The position numbers and the translations under genes were made by a program. Shown in pieces: positions 1 to 12,300 of a stretch of 64,000 bases of DNA (position 1 is the stretch's first letter; each line of letters begins with the position of its first letter). Under the pieces are notes generated by a model. That model was not told the origin of the DNA. It did not search any database and worked only from the letters and a program-made list of their open reading frames with translations. The stretch lies in the NCBI GenBank assembly GCA_033964015.1, contig CM066923.1, forward strand, positions 6,313,978-6,377,977, read 5' to 3'. Source of the DNA: Scolanthus callimorphus (lineage: Eukaryota; Cnidaria; Anthozoa; Actiniaria; Edwardsiidae).

Positions 1-1310
1 TCCCTAGCCGATATTAAATTTGGAGCCTTAAAGGGAAATCTGGTACCTTCAAAATGTATCGAAAAACCAAACTTAAATCCATCTAGCAAAAACCTAGCAG
101 CAACAATTGGGTAATCTTGCAAATAATGAGCCAATCTATTTACTCTTACCGGGGTTGGAAGGTTTGGGGGACCCAGCTGCTGCATTGTGACCTGCCTTAG
201 CATTGTTTCCGAATTTACGAAAATTACACTGGAGACCAGGATGAGGGCAGCACATTTAAAGCAATTGTGTTTATAGGAACATTGAGGAACTGTGCATTGC
301 AAGCCTTTTTGGTAACGGTAACAATAACCTCTGGGAATGTTGGTTGTGTTTGCAAACCCTTGGTTTTGATTTTGACCGTTTTGACCATTTTGACCATGTT
401 TGTTGTTATTTGAGAATTGGCGTGGTTGCACAGTTTGTGCCCTCATCCATAGCTCCCAGTGAATCTCACCCCATGGTAAAGACATTTGTGACTGTTTCAA
501 ATACCTGCAATTTTCATCATAGAAACGCCAGGAACCACCCCGCGCAGCTAGATCCCTTACTACCTCCCCATACTTCATTAAACTAGGAGTTGCCTCAGGA
601 AATTTCTGGGCATAAATCCCCACATAAACCTGGAAAGCTGATGTCCAAGCTTCTATTGTTGGCACTCTCCGGGTCTTTGTCACTGGCTCTAGACTAATGG
701 CAGCTGGGCCAACTTCGCTTGTTTTAGAATCAAAAACCAAATGATATCCCTGAGCCGTTGCAGGGTTATTTGTGTTGAGTAGCATTCCAAAATCGATGTA
801 CTCATGGCCCCATATTTTAGATTTCATCTTATCGGACACCTTGGCACCAATGGGTACGGCCATCGAGTTAAACACTGCCTTAGGCTTAGAGTTAGAGGCT
901 CCTAATGGAAGCGCCTCACCTGTAATGGCATGAACAGCTTCATTGATTGAATTCTCCACAATAACGTCTGCCACTGGCGAAACACTGGGATTATCTGCGA
1001 CGACAACCGTCTGCTCCGTCTGGCTGAAATGCTGCTCAAGGCCACTTACCACTGCATCTTTTATGGTGCTGGCTAACAGGGCTATAGAGCAACTTGGCAT
1101 GGATACCATGTTGGACTGCAGATCTTGTGGAACTGCTTGGGAGTCTTCAACTGCTGCAATGACAGTTTGGGGTTCGTCTCTGCCCAATACCACAGGATGG
1201 GTTTTTCCCCCCTTTTGGTTAGCCTTCCTTTTGTCAGATCTCTTTTTTGTTGTAGCCACTTCTGGTTCAAGAATAGCCGATGGCTTGCGTTTACGTGTAC
1301 TGCGCCTCAT
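1..1310 (-). CDS. Gag-like protein running into reverse-transcriptase N-terminus, tyrosine-recombinase-type retrotransposon (partial)
   Basis: An open frame starts at the ATG at 1310-1308 and stays open to base 1, so it is cut by the window edge. The first ~40 residues are very basic (Arg/Lys rich). A middle region resembles the capsid-like proteins of DIRS/Ngaro-type elements in invertebrates. After an Asn/Gln/Gly-rich linker come two Cys/His clusters, the second of zinc-knuckle type (CFKC, then His and Cys in the next frame). At the GGG/CCC run at 245-247 the gag frame appears to lose one base: in the neighbouring frame the knuckle completes and a TAG follows at 137-135, while the frame actually read continues into a segment like the N-terminal extension of these elements' reverse transcriptases (pol ATG near 185). 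So gag and pol, normally overlapping, are fused here by a one-base loss. The family call is inference; the RT core lies outside the window. Confidence 0.6.
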   Translation of the reverse strand, partial: MRRSTRKRKPSAILEPEVATTKKRSDKRKANQKGGKTHPVVLGRDEPQTVIAAVEDSQAVPQDLQSNMVSMPSCSIALLASTIKDAVVSGLEQHFSQTEQTVVVADNPSVSPVADVIVENSINEAVHAITGEALPLGASNSKPKAVFNSMAVPIGAKVSDKMKSKIWGHEYIDFGMLLNTNNPATAQGYHLVFDSKTSEVGPAAISLEPVTKTRRVPTIEAWTSAFQVYVGIYAQKFPEATPSLMKYGEVVRDLAARGGSWRFYDENCRYLKQSQMSLPWGEIHWELWMRAQTVQPRQFSNNNKHGQNGQNGQNQNQGFANTTNIPRGYCYRYQKGLQCTVPQCSYKHNCFKCAALILVSSVIFVNSETMLRQVTMQQLGPPNLPTPVRVNRLAHYLQDYPIVAARFLLDGFKFGFSIHFEGTRFPFKAPNLISAR

Positions 1311-2049
1311 TGTACCATTTAAATAACTTAACTGCAACAATTTACTTAAATAAAGTACAGTATAAAAAGTGTTAGTAGGAATAGATAGAGAGATAGGGAA
1401 ACAACACACAGACACAACTGTCACAACAAAGCCATTAAAGGCAAGCAGCAGGACAAGTCTGGTCATCACACAGTGATGCCGCAACATGACAGGTCCCATA
1501 TACAGCTGCAGTATAAAATTCAAATTGCACTTTGCAGGCAATTGTAATAACAACAATAATTGGCCAGGTAAAGACCAAAACATAAATTGCTTTACTAATG
1601 GTGGCAACCCAACCATCAATAATAATAACAACAGTGGTGGAATAACAACATTGGTGGTAACCCACCCATCAATAATAATAACAACATTGGTGGTCACCCA
1701 CCCATCAATAATAATAACAACATTGGTGGTAACCCACCCATCAATAATAATAACAACATTGGTGGTAACCCACCCATCAATAATATGGATACTATTGGTG
1801 GCAACCCAACCATTTATAACAACAATAGCGTCATCATAACAATAATGTCAGGTTACAGCATTTTAATAATTCGCATTGTTGGTTTTTGGCCCAACAGCCT
1901 GAGATAGATAATCTACAATGTCATCATAAAAATATTCTGCCAAATTAATTCACATAAGCCAATGGCAGAGACAAATTGATTTGATTAACTTTATACCAGG
2001 TGGTATATTATAGTACAATCCATTAAATTGACATTAAATAAAATTGTTC
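1311..2049. other. Spacer between the two retroelement ORFs
   Basis: AT-rich sequence between the gag-like and SGNH ORFs of the minus-strand retroelement. It holds the 36-bp tandem array listed separately. Open frames on either strand here come from the tandem array and show no known domain. Confidence 0.5.
1600..1825. repeat. 36-bp tandem repeat, about five units plus a degenerate end
   Basis: Successive CCCATC marks fall at 1665, 1701, 1737 and 1773, an exact 36-bp period. Each unit contains AATAATAATAACAACATTGG and a GGTGG/CCACCC core. A multiple of three keeps a fortuitous 12-residue repeat open on the plus strand; I do not regard it as a protein. Confidence 0.9.
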
Positions 2050-2661
2050 TTACAACAACTTAACAGCCTTTAGTATTGCCCCTCTGTAGCTCCTATAAAG
2101 GGCGTATTGGCCTCGTTTGTTTAAATGGACACCGTCGCGGAGCAGGACAGTTTGCGAAGGGTTGAACAATCCCTTGTGTGAAATGCAAAAAGCGAAAGGC
2201 AGCACACCGATCACCACCTTCAGATATTTATTTAAAATATCAGCTTTTCTTCGGAATTCAATGTCGTTCTCTCTCGGAATAACTAAGCAAACTCCCACTG
2301 CTTGCACCTTCAAATCGTTGTGCAACTCGCACACCAGTTCCTCGATTTCGGAACCAACGACCTCGGGTGATGTGAACTTTAATTCATTTGTTCCTATTTC
2401 CAAAAGAACTATGTCCGGCTGTACTTGTCTCACATTGTATAACTCACTACGGAGTCTCTTTACCGTACTTCCGCCGATTCCGTGTAAAAATACTTCAACT
2501 GAAGCCAAGTCGAAATTGTTTGAAGCCCTCGGGCTGAAACCTCGACGTAAATCGTCTTTCAAACGCCTCACAAAGGAGTGCCCGAATATTAGAACCGTCT
2601 TCATTCTTTTTCCGCTGGTAAACAAAACGAAAGGAAACAAAAATTTCAACAGAAACGGCAC
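2050..2661 (-). CDS. SGNH/GDSL-type hydrolase ORF of the retrotransposon
   Basis: 203 residues from the ATG at 2661, or 184 from the second Met, which precedes the domain and is the more natural start. SGNH blocks are visible: the nucleophile block FGHSFVRRL, a GTNEL block matching block III (GxND-like), and the C-terminal DGVHLN block carrying the catalytic Asp and His. The length is that of a lone SGNH domain; the hydrophobic first residues are probably not coding. It lies 0.7 kb upstream of the gag-like ORF on the same strand. SGNH-type hydrolase ORFs are known from Ngaro-group tyrosine-recombinase retrotransposons and some CR1 LINEs, which is why I assign it to a mobile element. Its substrate cannot be told. 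The long plus-strand frame over the same bases is a shadow. Confidence 0.7.
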   Translation of the reverse strand: MPFLLKFLFPFVLFTSGKRMKTVLIFGHSFVRRLKDDLRRGFSPRASNNFDLASVEVFLHGIGGSTVKRLRSELYNVRQVQPDIVLLEIGTNELKFTSPEVVGSEIEELVCELHNDLKVQAVGVCLVIPRENDIEFRRKADILNKYLKVVIGVLPFAFCISHKGLFNPSQTVLLRDGVHLNKRGQYALYRSYRGAILKAVKLL

Positions 2662-2683
2662 GCAAAAAATGTTTTGCTCGTAA

Positions 2684-3323
2684 CCGTCACGTCATCTCAA
2701 CTGTCATTTGAAAGTTTTCCTGCACTAAAAACGAGCGTAAAAGTGCTTAAAAAGATTCAACAAAGAATGAAGGCCCGCCCAAAAGTTCAAGATCTATTGT
2801 AATCGCTAATAAAAGCTTTGAGAACAAATTCACTAACTTAAATGTCCGACTGGAATAGTTTTTCACGCCATTGCAACTGTCACTTGAAACTTTTCACTCG
2901 CCGAGCAAGCTAGCTAGCGTTACGAATTCATCCAAATGAATCAAACAAAAAGAAAACTCGTTCAAATATTTAAAGAACTAGAACTGCCTACTGACCGTTG
3001 GCTTGTAATAAAACGTACCGAGGAAAAAACCCCATTGATACAGTTAAAAACGTGGACTTACCGTAAAAACTTCTGGACACCTCAAGAGGCGAAAGCAAAG
3101 TGGTGACCAAACAACTGACGCATACGAACTTGATACGTCATGCATGAACGCCATCATGACAAATGCGCTCCCGTCAGGGGAGGTGAGCGTACATCTCTTG
3201 CATTATTCAAACATCAAAATTACAGTACACAATTTTTAGACTTATCTTTCTTATTTCATCAAACAACAGGTGAAAAGCATAAAATCACTTATTCTTACAA
3301 ATAATTTTCTTTATTTGTTGCAG
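2684..3323. other. Retroelement edge and PPP2R3 intron, no gene seen
   Basis: Two related stretches, near 2697-2725 (AACTGTCATTTGAAAGTTTT) and 2868-2895 (AACTGTCACTTGAAACTTTT), lie about 170 bp apart and may be part of the retroelement's terminal repeats. I found no upstream PPP2R3 exon here; the first in-window exon acceptor is at 3322-3323. Confidence 0.4.
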
Positions 3324-6300
3324 GCTTGTAATCTACCTCTGTATTGGAGGGAGCCACTATTCTCCAGTGCTGGTGGCAACAAGAATGGCTATGTCACTTA
3401 CTCCATGTTTAGTGCTATGTGGAAAAGGTAAGTAGTCCATAGGCTTTCAAAAAGGGCTAAAAAAAAAGCTCCAGAGCTTAGTGAGGTCTTCTAAACCACA
3501 ATCAGTAGTAGATTTTGTGACTTCCCCCACAAAGTTATTCCTTTGCTAGATAGTTTATTAGTTTCCCTGGTCAGTGTGGTGGGTTAGTAAGTTGTAAGTC
3601 CTGCACTGAGGATGGGCAACTTCCAACGTCCCTGTGGTTCTTTAACATTCCTCTGGTTCAGGTTAGTGTAGTGCATGTGGTGTGCCCCTTGACTAACATT
3701 TAACCCTGTCTTGCCCTTTTTATTTATGTGCAAATTATGTAGGTCAAGTAAATTACTTACTATGTTTGACCAGTGCCAAGTTGTTTGACACTTCTCTTTG
3801 TTTGACTTTATCAGGATAAGTGCTAGTTGTCATGACGATGCATCACGTTTTGTGAGACTGCTGTCATCAAAACCTGGAAGGAATTTTCTGGATTCAGAGG
3901 ACTTTGTCCCCCTTATTCAGGTGAGTGAAGAAGACATCACATGTCAAGGGCAAAGCTATCTTGTGCATGTGTCAGTAGTACTCCATGAAATGCCAGCAAA
4001 AAAAATTATTTGGGAAATGAATAGGTTAATTAGCATACTCCAAGCAAGTGGGGCCAAAACTGAAAATATTCCGACCCCTGAATTTGAAGATATTGCTGTA
4101 GCTTTTGGGTTATTGTAGGGAGGCCACTATTTTTGGATGTGATGTCATCTCACAATATCATTAGAAGTCTATCATTAGTTTTTCTCTTTTGATATATTTA
4201 GTTTTCACACTCTCCAAATTGAGTCTCCCATATAAATAGTCTTGCTTTATTCCATTTGACAGGATATTGTGCTGACACATCCGGGTCTAACATTTCTTCA
4301 AGATGCACCAGAATTTCACTCAAGATATGTCCACACGGTACAGCATGTTATGTAAAACTAATTTTCCTGAACTTTTACCCTTATAGAAGATTATGGCATG
4401 TCATACACTAACATGGTGATTACTTATCTCTTACAGGTTATAGCAAGAATATTTTACTGTGTCAACAGTTCTTGGACAGGAAAAATAACTATACCAGAAC
4501 TGAGACATAGTAACTTTTTAGAGGTAAGCACGGGAAAGGGCCCCTCTGACTAAGTGCAAAATCTACTACTAAAATTCTTTTTGAATTTTCAAATTATGTG
4601 TTGTAAGTCCTCTGGCCACTGTAATAACAGTAGACAGGTACTGGTAACTGAGGACCAGATTCTAATGAGGTGTTTAAAGGGAGTCTGTCACTGTACGCGC
4701 ATGCTCCAGGAGCGATCACTCTGATTCATCAGCAAAACTAATAAGACCATCCTATCAGATAACTATTTAAGAATATGTAAAGCTAAAAAGCATGGTCGGA
4801 TGGATTGGGAAGTAGCGAGATTATATAAGATTTGTTTTCGAGGTTTTTAGCCTTCGCTGGCCATCGTTACGGGACAATAGTTCTTTGATTTGAGAGATGC
4901 ACAGAACAGTTGCACAGTTACGTGACAGGCTCCCTTCAAAATACTTGTAAAGCTATTGGTGCATGGCTACCTGACTACATACATACATTTGCCTCATTTA
5001 TCCAAATTAATGCAGGTTTAAAAAGGACCAATAGGAGGATCCTTGCTGACGTCATTGTTTACATTCTCGAAAATTTGAAACGCTGTTTTTAGCTTTGAAA
5101 ATGCAATGAAAAGCTCAAAACAAGTTTATTTTTCATTCTTAAAAAAGTCTTGACCTGTTTCCTTTCTTCTGTGTCATTTTTCAGGCTAGGTGAAGCTTTT
5201 CAAAATTGTGTGAAAATCATTGGGGCAAAATGCTAATTTGCTCTCATGTTTCCTCTAAATTGAACGTTGCACCACGCGCTTAGAATTCGAGATATCAGCT
5301 TGAAATTTTCCAATTATGTTTTATTTACAGTACTCTATTGATATTCAGAACGCATCATTTTATAGCTCCCTCAAACAGTCTTATTCTGAACATTGCTTAT
5401 GCTAATGAGCTCAAAATGTAAACAAAGGACCCTCATATATGGTGTCATCATATGGACATCATATCACATGACTGTTGACACTCTTTCCTGGTTGCAGGTT
5501 TTAGCAACACTTGAAGAAGAAGAAGATATTAATGAAGTAGGTGATATTTTTTTCTAATAGTAGATTATGAGCTAGCTTAGGTTGCATTCTGTCCTAACAT
5601 TTTGCTTGAGCCAAGTTAAGGCTTCTAATTGTATGCCAATAATGCTAATCAAAGAAGTCTTGAATTTTGGATTGAGAAATATTGAGGCATTGGCAATCAC
5701 AGTCACCTCAGGTCTGTGATAATGCAGTATTTCTAAATTTCCCACTCAAGTAGTAAAACAAGATAGGTCCATATTGTTTTGGTCCAGTCCATAAAGTGCA
5801 TTGAGTCAATAATATGTTCCTTGTTTTTTTCAGATTGTAGAGTATTTTTCTTATGAACATTTTTATGTGATATACTGCAAGTTCTGGGAACTCGACACAG
5901 ATCATGATTTACTTATTGATGAGAAAGATCTTGCCAAGCATAACAACCACGGTAAGATACTATTCATGACTTATATAATTACCACACTTTTGACTTCAGA
6001 GATTGATTGAATTATACTGTACCGTAGCAAGTGTTCCCAGTGGGGTTTCCATAATTTTTTAGTGGGGTGCACATGAACTCAGGTCCAACTTTTTTTTGTG
6101 TGATTTCCTTCTTTTTATTTTCTTTTAAATACATTATTAAATAAAGTTACCGTTACTTACATACATATCCCACATTGTCCTGCATTATCCTAACTACAGC
6201 CCAAACGAAAATTCCGACTTATGAAAAAATACATTTCAAACCTTCCCATTTCACTACATGCAAGGGGGTTTTGTTTGAGTTCTCAGCTGCTTTTTTTTCG

Positions 6301-9300
6301 ATGCAGTGATAATAATTTAGAGTGGCTATAAATTTTTGGAGCGTTGGAGGGGCATACAATTCTCTTGCTTTATAAAGAAGTAATTTGTATAGGAGTAAAA
6401 TAAAATTAATCAATTTCTCATGACAGTGGTTCTTATCTACCCCCAGCATTATTGTTTCTAACTGCAATGGCGGGAGTTCAAAACTAGCTTTTTCCTGTAG
6501 CCATGTACGTATTTGAAAGTAAAAGTTTTTGGATTCAATGCATTCAAAGAAAAGGTGATCAACCGTTTCAGAATATATATAGCAAAAAGAGCAGCTGGGG
6601 GATTCTTTCAGTTTGAATCTGTGCAAATCCTTGTTTAAATAAACTATATTGTTTAAAAGCTTGTATTGGAAGCTCCGAAGATACGTGTCTAGTGTAGAAG
6701 TTTGAAGTCGAGTGAAAACCTTAGCCCATTCAACCTTTTTTCCAATTCTCTGTTCTAGTTTATATAGCGAGGTGGGAGATCTAAATTTTTCTTCTATGTA
6801 GTACCAATAAATATGTTTTGTAGATAACTTAGGCATTAAAATTGTTTTGTCCCCCAACTGCAGAGCCAATGCACCCTCGGGGGTTGGACTTTCAATTTGA
6901 TCCGACCGCCAGTCTCTTTGTATTAACGTTTTCCATGAGGTTGGAAGAGAAAGTAAAAGTCGCTTCCAATGTAGAAAGAAACCAGGGGCGACCCCTCTAC
7001 TCATGACTTGCTCCCAGGTGAAAAAATCACTTTTATCAAGGAGATCAACGACTCGGTTAAAGCCATTTTGCGCAAAGTCCTTATAACTCATTGGATCTAT
7101 GCCTTTTATGAATTTATTGTTCCAAAGAGGCTGGTCAAGGATCATGTCTAGGTCGTCCGTAGGATCACAGGAGCTTAAATCCGCCCAAGTGTTTAACACC
7201 TTTATATAGAATGTCGGTAATTCAACTGTAACAGCTGATTTATCAAAGTTGCTCCCAATACACTTAAGTCCTCCAATAGGTCTCAAATAAAAGTCGGGAA
7301 TCCGTTTCCAATCTTTTTGCTCTGTATTTAATAACCTTTTAGCCCAAATTCCCAAGTGTGCCTTGACTCTGCTTTCAAAATCCAACGCCCGTAAGCCTCC
7401 ATCGCCATAGTCACCTATAAGGGTGTCGTGCTTTATTTTTGGTTTTTTACCGTTCCAAATAAATTTATTTAATTCCGATTGAACACATTTTATATATCCT
7501 TCTGGCACCGGCATCTTAGAATAAACATATTCCAGTTTTGAGATTGCTAACGATTTGATTATCTGGATTTTTCCGTATAGAGTAAGGCTACGCATACCCC
7601 AGATAGTTAAAACCGATCTAAGGTTTTCTAGGGTTTATCAAGATTATTCTTTTGGGAGTAGTCTTCATTTTTAGAAAAATAAATTCCCAGAATTTTAATT
7701 CCCTTGACATTTAAATCCACCCATTTGAAGGCGTAATTCCTACCCTTTGCGTCTTCGTTTCCATATAACCAGGCAATTTCCGATTTTGTCTGGTTTATTT
7801 GTAGTGAGGAAAAAACGCGGAATCCTTCCAAAACTTTGAGGGTCTCGTCTAAGGAGTCCAAGTCCCGTAAGAGGAAAGTTGTATCGTCCGCAAAAACAAT
7901 AAGTTTCTTTTCTTTACCTACAAGATCAAAGCCCTTAATCTTTGGATCAGAGCGGATAAAATTTGCTAAAATTTCGATAACTAAAATAAACAGCTGCGGG
8001 CTAATCGGATCACCCTGTTTTGAGCCACGCCCTATTTCAAAATGCGGGCTGGAGTGCCCGTTATTATTACGCAACTGATACTATTTTTAAGGATCACCCG
8101 AATCCATTTTACGAAGCTATGGCCGAAACCAAATTTTTCCAGAGTTGCAAAGATGAAATTGTGTTCAATTGTATCAAATGCTTTTTCAAAATCAGCCGCG
8201 AACAGGAGCGTCTTGGTTTTGCTTACTCGTGCATGGTGCATTATATCCTGTAGCATTCGGATTTGGTCTCCGATTTGACGCCCCTGCACAAAGGCTGCCT
8301 GATCCTCGTTAATTACTGAAGGCAAAACCTTAGTCATTCTGTTGCTCAGAGCCTTGGTACAAACTTTGGCATCTACATTTATTAGGCTTATTGGTCGCCA
8401 ATTCTTAAGGAATCTGACATCTTTATCAGGTTTTTCAATAAGTGTTATAATAGCTTGCTTTTGCGTAGTCGTCAGTTCCCCTTTCTCATAGCAATCGTTC
8501 AAACATGACACTAGGTCCTGCCCGAGACTAGCCCAAAGGCCAAATAAAATTCCTTTGAAATCCCATCATTCCCCGGAGTCTTATTATTTCCCAACTGACT
8601 GAGGCCTTCATAACACTCTTTTAGTGATAATAATCCTTCACATTGCTCTCTCTCGTCCTCAGAGAGTTTCGGTGTGTTAAGGGTGGCTATATAATCCAAA
8701 CATTGTTTCTCTGTTTTAAAACTTTTTGGCGAATAGAGGTTAGCGAAATATCGTTGAATAGCCTTCAGAACCGATTTTGGTTCGCTTATTACCACGTCCG
8801 CGGCTGACTCCTCAATTACTGTTTGGATGTGTGTCTTCGCCTTGTTTCTTTTTTCTAGTGTCAAAAAATACCTATTGTTTTTTTCGCCAAATTGGGTCCA
8901 GGTCGCCCGTGAGCGGATTATCAAACCTTCCGTCACATAATTGCTGTAAATTTCTAAATCCTTTGTCAGTTGCTCGTGTTTTGCCAGCAGAGTCTCGTTA
9001 GATTCCCAGTTTTTCCGTCTCCTCTATATCTTTAATATCTTTCTCGAATGTGCTGTATTTAGATCGTAGTTGTTTTGCACGATTTTTGGAGTACCCTATT
9101 GAAAATTTGCGGATCTCATATTTCATCAGTTCCCACCTCAGTTGTGGGTTATAAATATTGGCCTCGTCTAATTCTGACTTTACTGATGATATATGGCTTT
9201 GCATTTTATCTACATATTCTTTATCCTTATTAAAGAGTTGTTAAAACGCCAAAACCCAGGGCCGTGTGGGTTATTATTTTGTAATCGCTTAAAAGAAAGA

Positions 9301-12300
9301 GTGATAGCAGAGTGGTCCGTAGATGGAGCGACAACAATGTCAGCGTGTTGTACCAAATGTTGCAAGCAGTCGGAAATAAAAAAATAATCAAGTCGTCTGT
9401 GAATTTTGGAGGTTTTACCGTCAGAATCACGAGGGCCGGATCCCCTCCAGGTGTACCTTCTCAGATTTGGGTTGCGCAAACGCCAAATATCACACAAATC
9501 TAGGTCAGCCATGGCCGCTAGCATATGTTCACACACGCCTAAATCGAGGAATGCTCACTGGCACTTAGAATTTTTTCTAAACAAGCGCTCACCTACAGAA
9601 ATGAAAAAAAGAATTATGAAAATCATCAGGGTTCGAACCTGTAACTTTCCAGTTACTATACCCAAACCCTAACCACTACGCTATGAGTGAATTCGCTGGT
9701 TCGGACAGCTCGTTTTATTGATTAAGTACCTTAATAGTATTAATCTTTAATAGAACGAGGCATATACTATAAAAATATACTAAAACGATGTATTAACCCT
9801 TATCCTGACTAGTAGTCTTGATAGTTAAAATATTTTGAATGTTTTTAGGTCAATTTGAAGTAATATTATCAAAAATATCGTTAAATTATTCATGGTGAGC
9901 ATTCCTCCATTTAGGAATGACGATATGTTCTATTGTCTTCAATTTCAGACTTGGATTCCCACCTTTCGCTTCCAAAATGTCATCGAAATAAAAATTTTGA
10001 TCACCCCCCCATATGATCGGAATATCATTGGGATAGTTCGCCTCACTTAGGTGTTTCATTATTTCTTTGATCGTGCCAATCTGTTCATTTTCTGTGTTCG
10101 GAGCATAGGAATTAAGTAATAAAAAGCGTTCACCCTGTACCGAGCAATCTATGGCGATGAAGCGACCCAGCGAGTCGTTGTGTACCGAAAATACTTTATA
10201 CTTTAATACTTCTCCAAAGAGAATTGCAACCCCTCGACTATTTGTTGAGCCATGTGAATAAAAAATCTCGCCTCTGAATTCATTACGCCATTTTCGTTCA
10301 CTATCCAGTGAACCATGGGTCTCTTGTACAAAAGCGACTCCATTTTTTGCGCCATGCTTATTTAGCCAATTGAATAACTTTTTGCGCTTTTTAGAATCTC
10401 TTATTCCCCTGGCATTAAGCGAAATGACATTGAAATCAATGCTTGCATTCAACTGACTATGCAAATTGTTTTAGAGAATAATAATATGTTTTTTTTTGGG
10501 CCGTAGGATAATATCTTAAGCTTTGACGTGGCAATGAATTAAAGTGGGAACACAGAAACAGAACATTGTAAATAAACATTGACAATTACAATAAAAGCTT
10601 TCCGAGGAAAAGCTCTGACAAAACTTGACTTGGGCCTTGAGCGCACTCTGAGAACTTTGGTAAGAGTGTCTACTTGAATGACCAAAATAGCTCTATAATT
10701 CGGTCATGAGTGGTTCCGTCTTACCGGTACTCTTCTGGGAGGGTATTGACGTTATACGAGGAGCCATTTATCATCACTGAACGACCCAGAACTTTAGCCT
10801 GACCTCCCGCAGCTTTCACTTTCTCCATTGCTTTGATGAGGCAAATCCGCTCCTTCTGAACTAGTCGTGGGTAGTCTTGAGTCACGTAGGAACCCACATA
10901 ACGCGTAGATGAATTCATACGGCTCTTTAGCCTAAAAACCGTATCGCGATCTTCCCTCGACACAAACCGGGCGATAATGGGTCTAGGCCTTGTGCCTTCG
11001 GACGTGGAGCCTGACTTTAGCTTACCAACCCGGTGCACGGCGTGGAATTTTATTGACTGTGCCTCCTCCATCATAAACTCCTTGCGAAGAATGTCGATAA
11101 TAACTCTCTTACAATCTTCCCCTTGTCTTTCGGGTATGTTCTTGAAGTTTAGGTTTTCTCGTCTCGTGTATGCTTCTAGCCTTATCCTCTCTTCTGCGAG
11201 TTCCTCGGATAAGCCGTTGACTTGTTCTTCTAAATCTTTGAGCCCACTGGTGTTTTTCTTTACCTCCTCAATTTCCGTCCAGGCGTTTTCTAATGATTTT
11301 TCAACCTCTTTCACATTCTTTTTAAGTTCTCGGACGTCCTTAACAAGCTCGTTTCTTATCTTATCCATATCTGTATGTACTCTTGCGAAACCCTCGGCCA
11401 TCTTGTCGGTTAGTTGAGCAAATTTCTCTAGGAGTGAGTCAGCTTCCTGTTTTTCCATCGTTGCTCTCTTTTTATCCTGACATATTTCTGGGCTGCTCGA
11501 ACTACTCAGAGGACGTTTTTTGAACATAGACATTGAAAGAGTACCGATAAATTAGTAACTTAAGAGCAGAAGGCCGGAGCTTTAGAACACGCGTCCAACC
11601 TCCATTAGGGTCGGGCCCAGGTCCAACTTGTAATTATTTCAAAACTATACAAAATCATGATTGTCCACTACATTAATGCTACTTCAATTACTGTCCATCA
11701 ATATCATCCAATACCTGTACGTATCCACACAGTAATAATGAACATTCCTTGTTGTTGTTGTTTTTTCAGCTATATCGTCACGAATGATTAAGAGACTATT
11801 TTCTGGCTGTGTAACAAGGTAATTTGTTGTTTAGAAATAGCTCAAGCTTTTTTTTATTAAGATGCGCTATATGGGTGCGATGGTGACTATAAGAAGGACT
11901 ATGTTGACGATGGCAACTATGATATTATGGGTGATGATGTGCAGGTTGCAGTATGATTCGGGAAAAAACGGCTGGCTCAGCGTTATGCCTAGCCTATGTA
12001 AGCAGATACCACTAGCGCTCACCCGAGTCATTTTCAGTTAACCTGCATAGCAAGCGTTCCCGGGTGGAGTTTTCAGGCCGAAAACTCGACCGAGATTTGG
12101 GCCGCGCGGCCAAAACCTTGCCTGTTGAACTTGTCGTCGCTTCCCCTGTTCTCTGGGTTTCTTTTCTCTGAAAACACTGGAACGCTTGCTACGTAGGCTA
12201 TTCCCAGTGTGCGCTATTGGCGTCTGTTTACGCATCCAACGTTATGCCACTAACAGGGCTTAAAATTAAGAAGTAGTCGTAATTTTACGCCTTGTACCAA

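Larger units (their letters stand above)
6092..11617 (-). mobile_element. Full-length L1/Tx1-like non-LTR retrotransposon (dead)
   Basis: A two-ORF LINE inserted antisense in PPP2R3 intron 6 (5952-11769). A perfect 12-bp direct repeat flanks it, and the 3' end is an A-rich tail directly at the left duplication, as expected from target-primed reverse transcription. Structure on the minus strand: short 5' UTR, ORF1 (11533-10721), ORF2 (10464-6219), about 0.13 kb 3' UTR. Without the nested 400 bp the element is about 5.1 kb, close to full length. ORF2 has endonuclease, reverse transcriptase and C-terminal zinc-knuckle regions. The clade is inferred from ORF1 type and ORF2 wording; Tx1/L1 group is most likely. 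Confidence 0.9.

Noticed and set aside
943..1326. 127-codon plus-strand frame
   Set aside because: Antisense shadow of the gag-like ORF, which is longer, basic at the N-terminus and shows Cys/His clusters.
2117..2683. 188-codon plus-strand frame
   Set aside because: Shadow of the SGNH hydrolase ORF on the other strand.
9620..9700. tRNA gene on the minus strand
   Set aside because: A and B boxes are present but there is no proper acceptor or anticodon arm; it belongs to the nested mobile element.
10977..11417. 146-codon plus-strand frame rich in Ser
   Set aside because: Antisense of the LINE ORF1 coiled coil.
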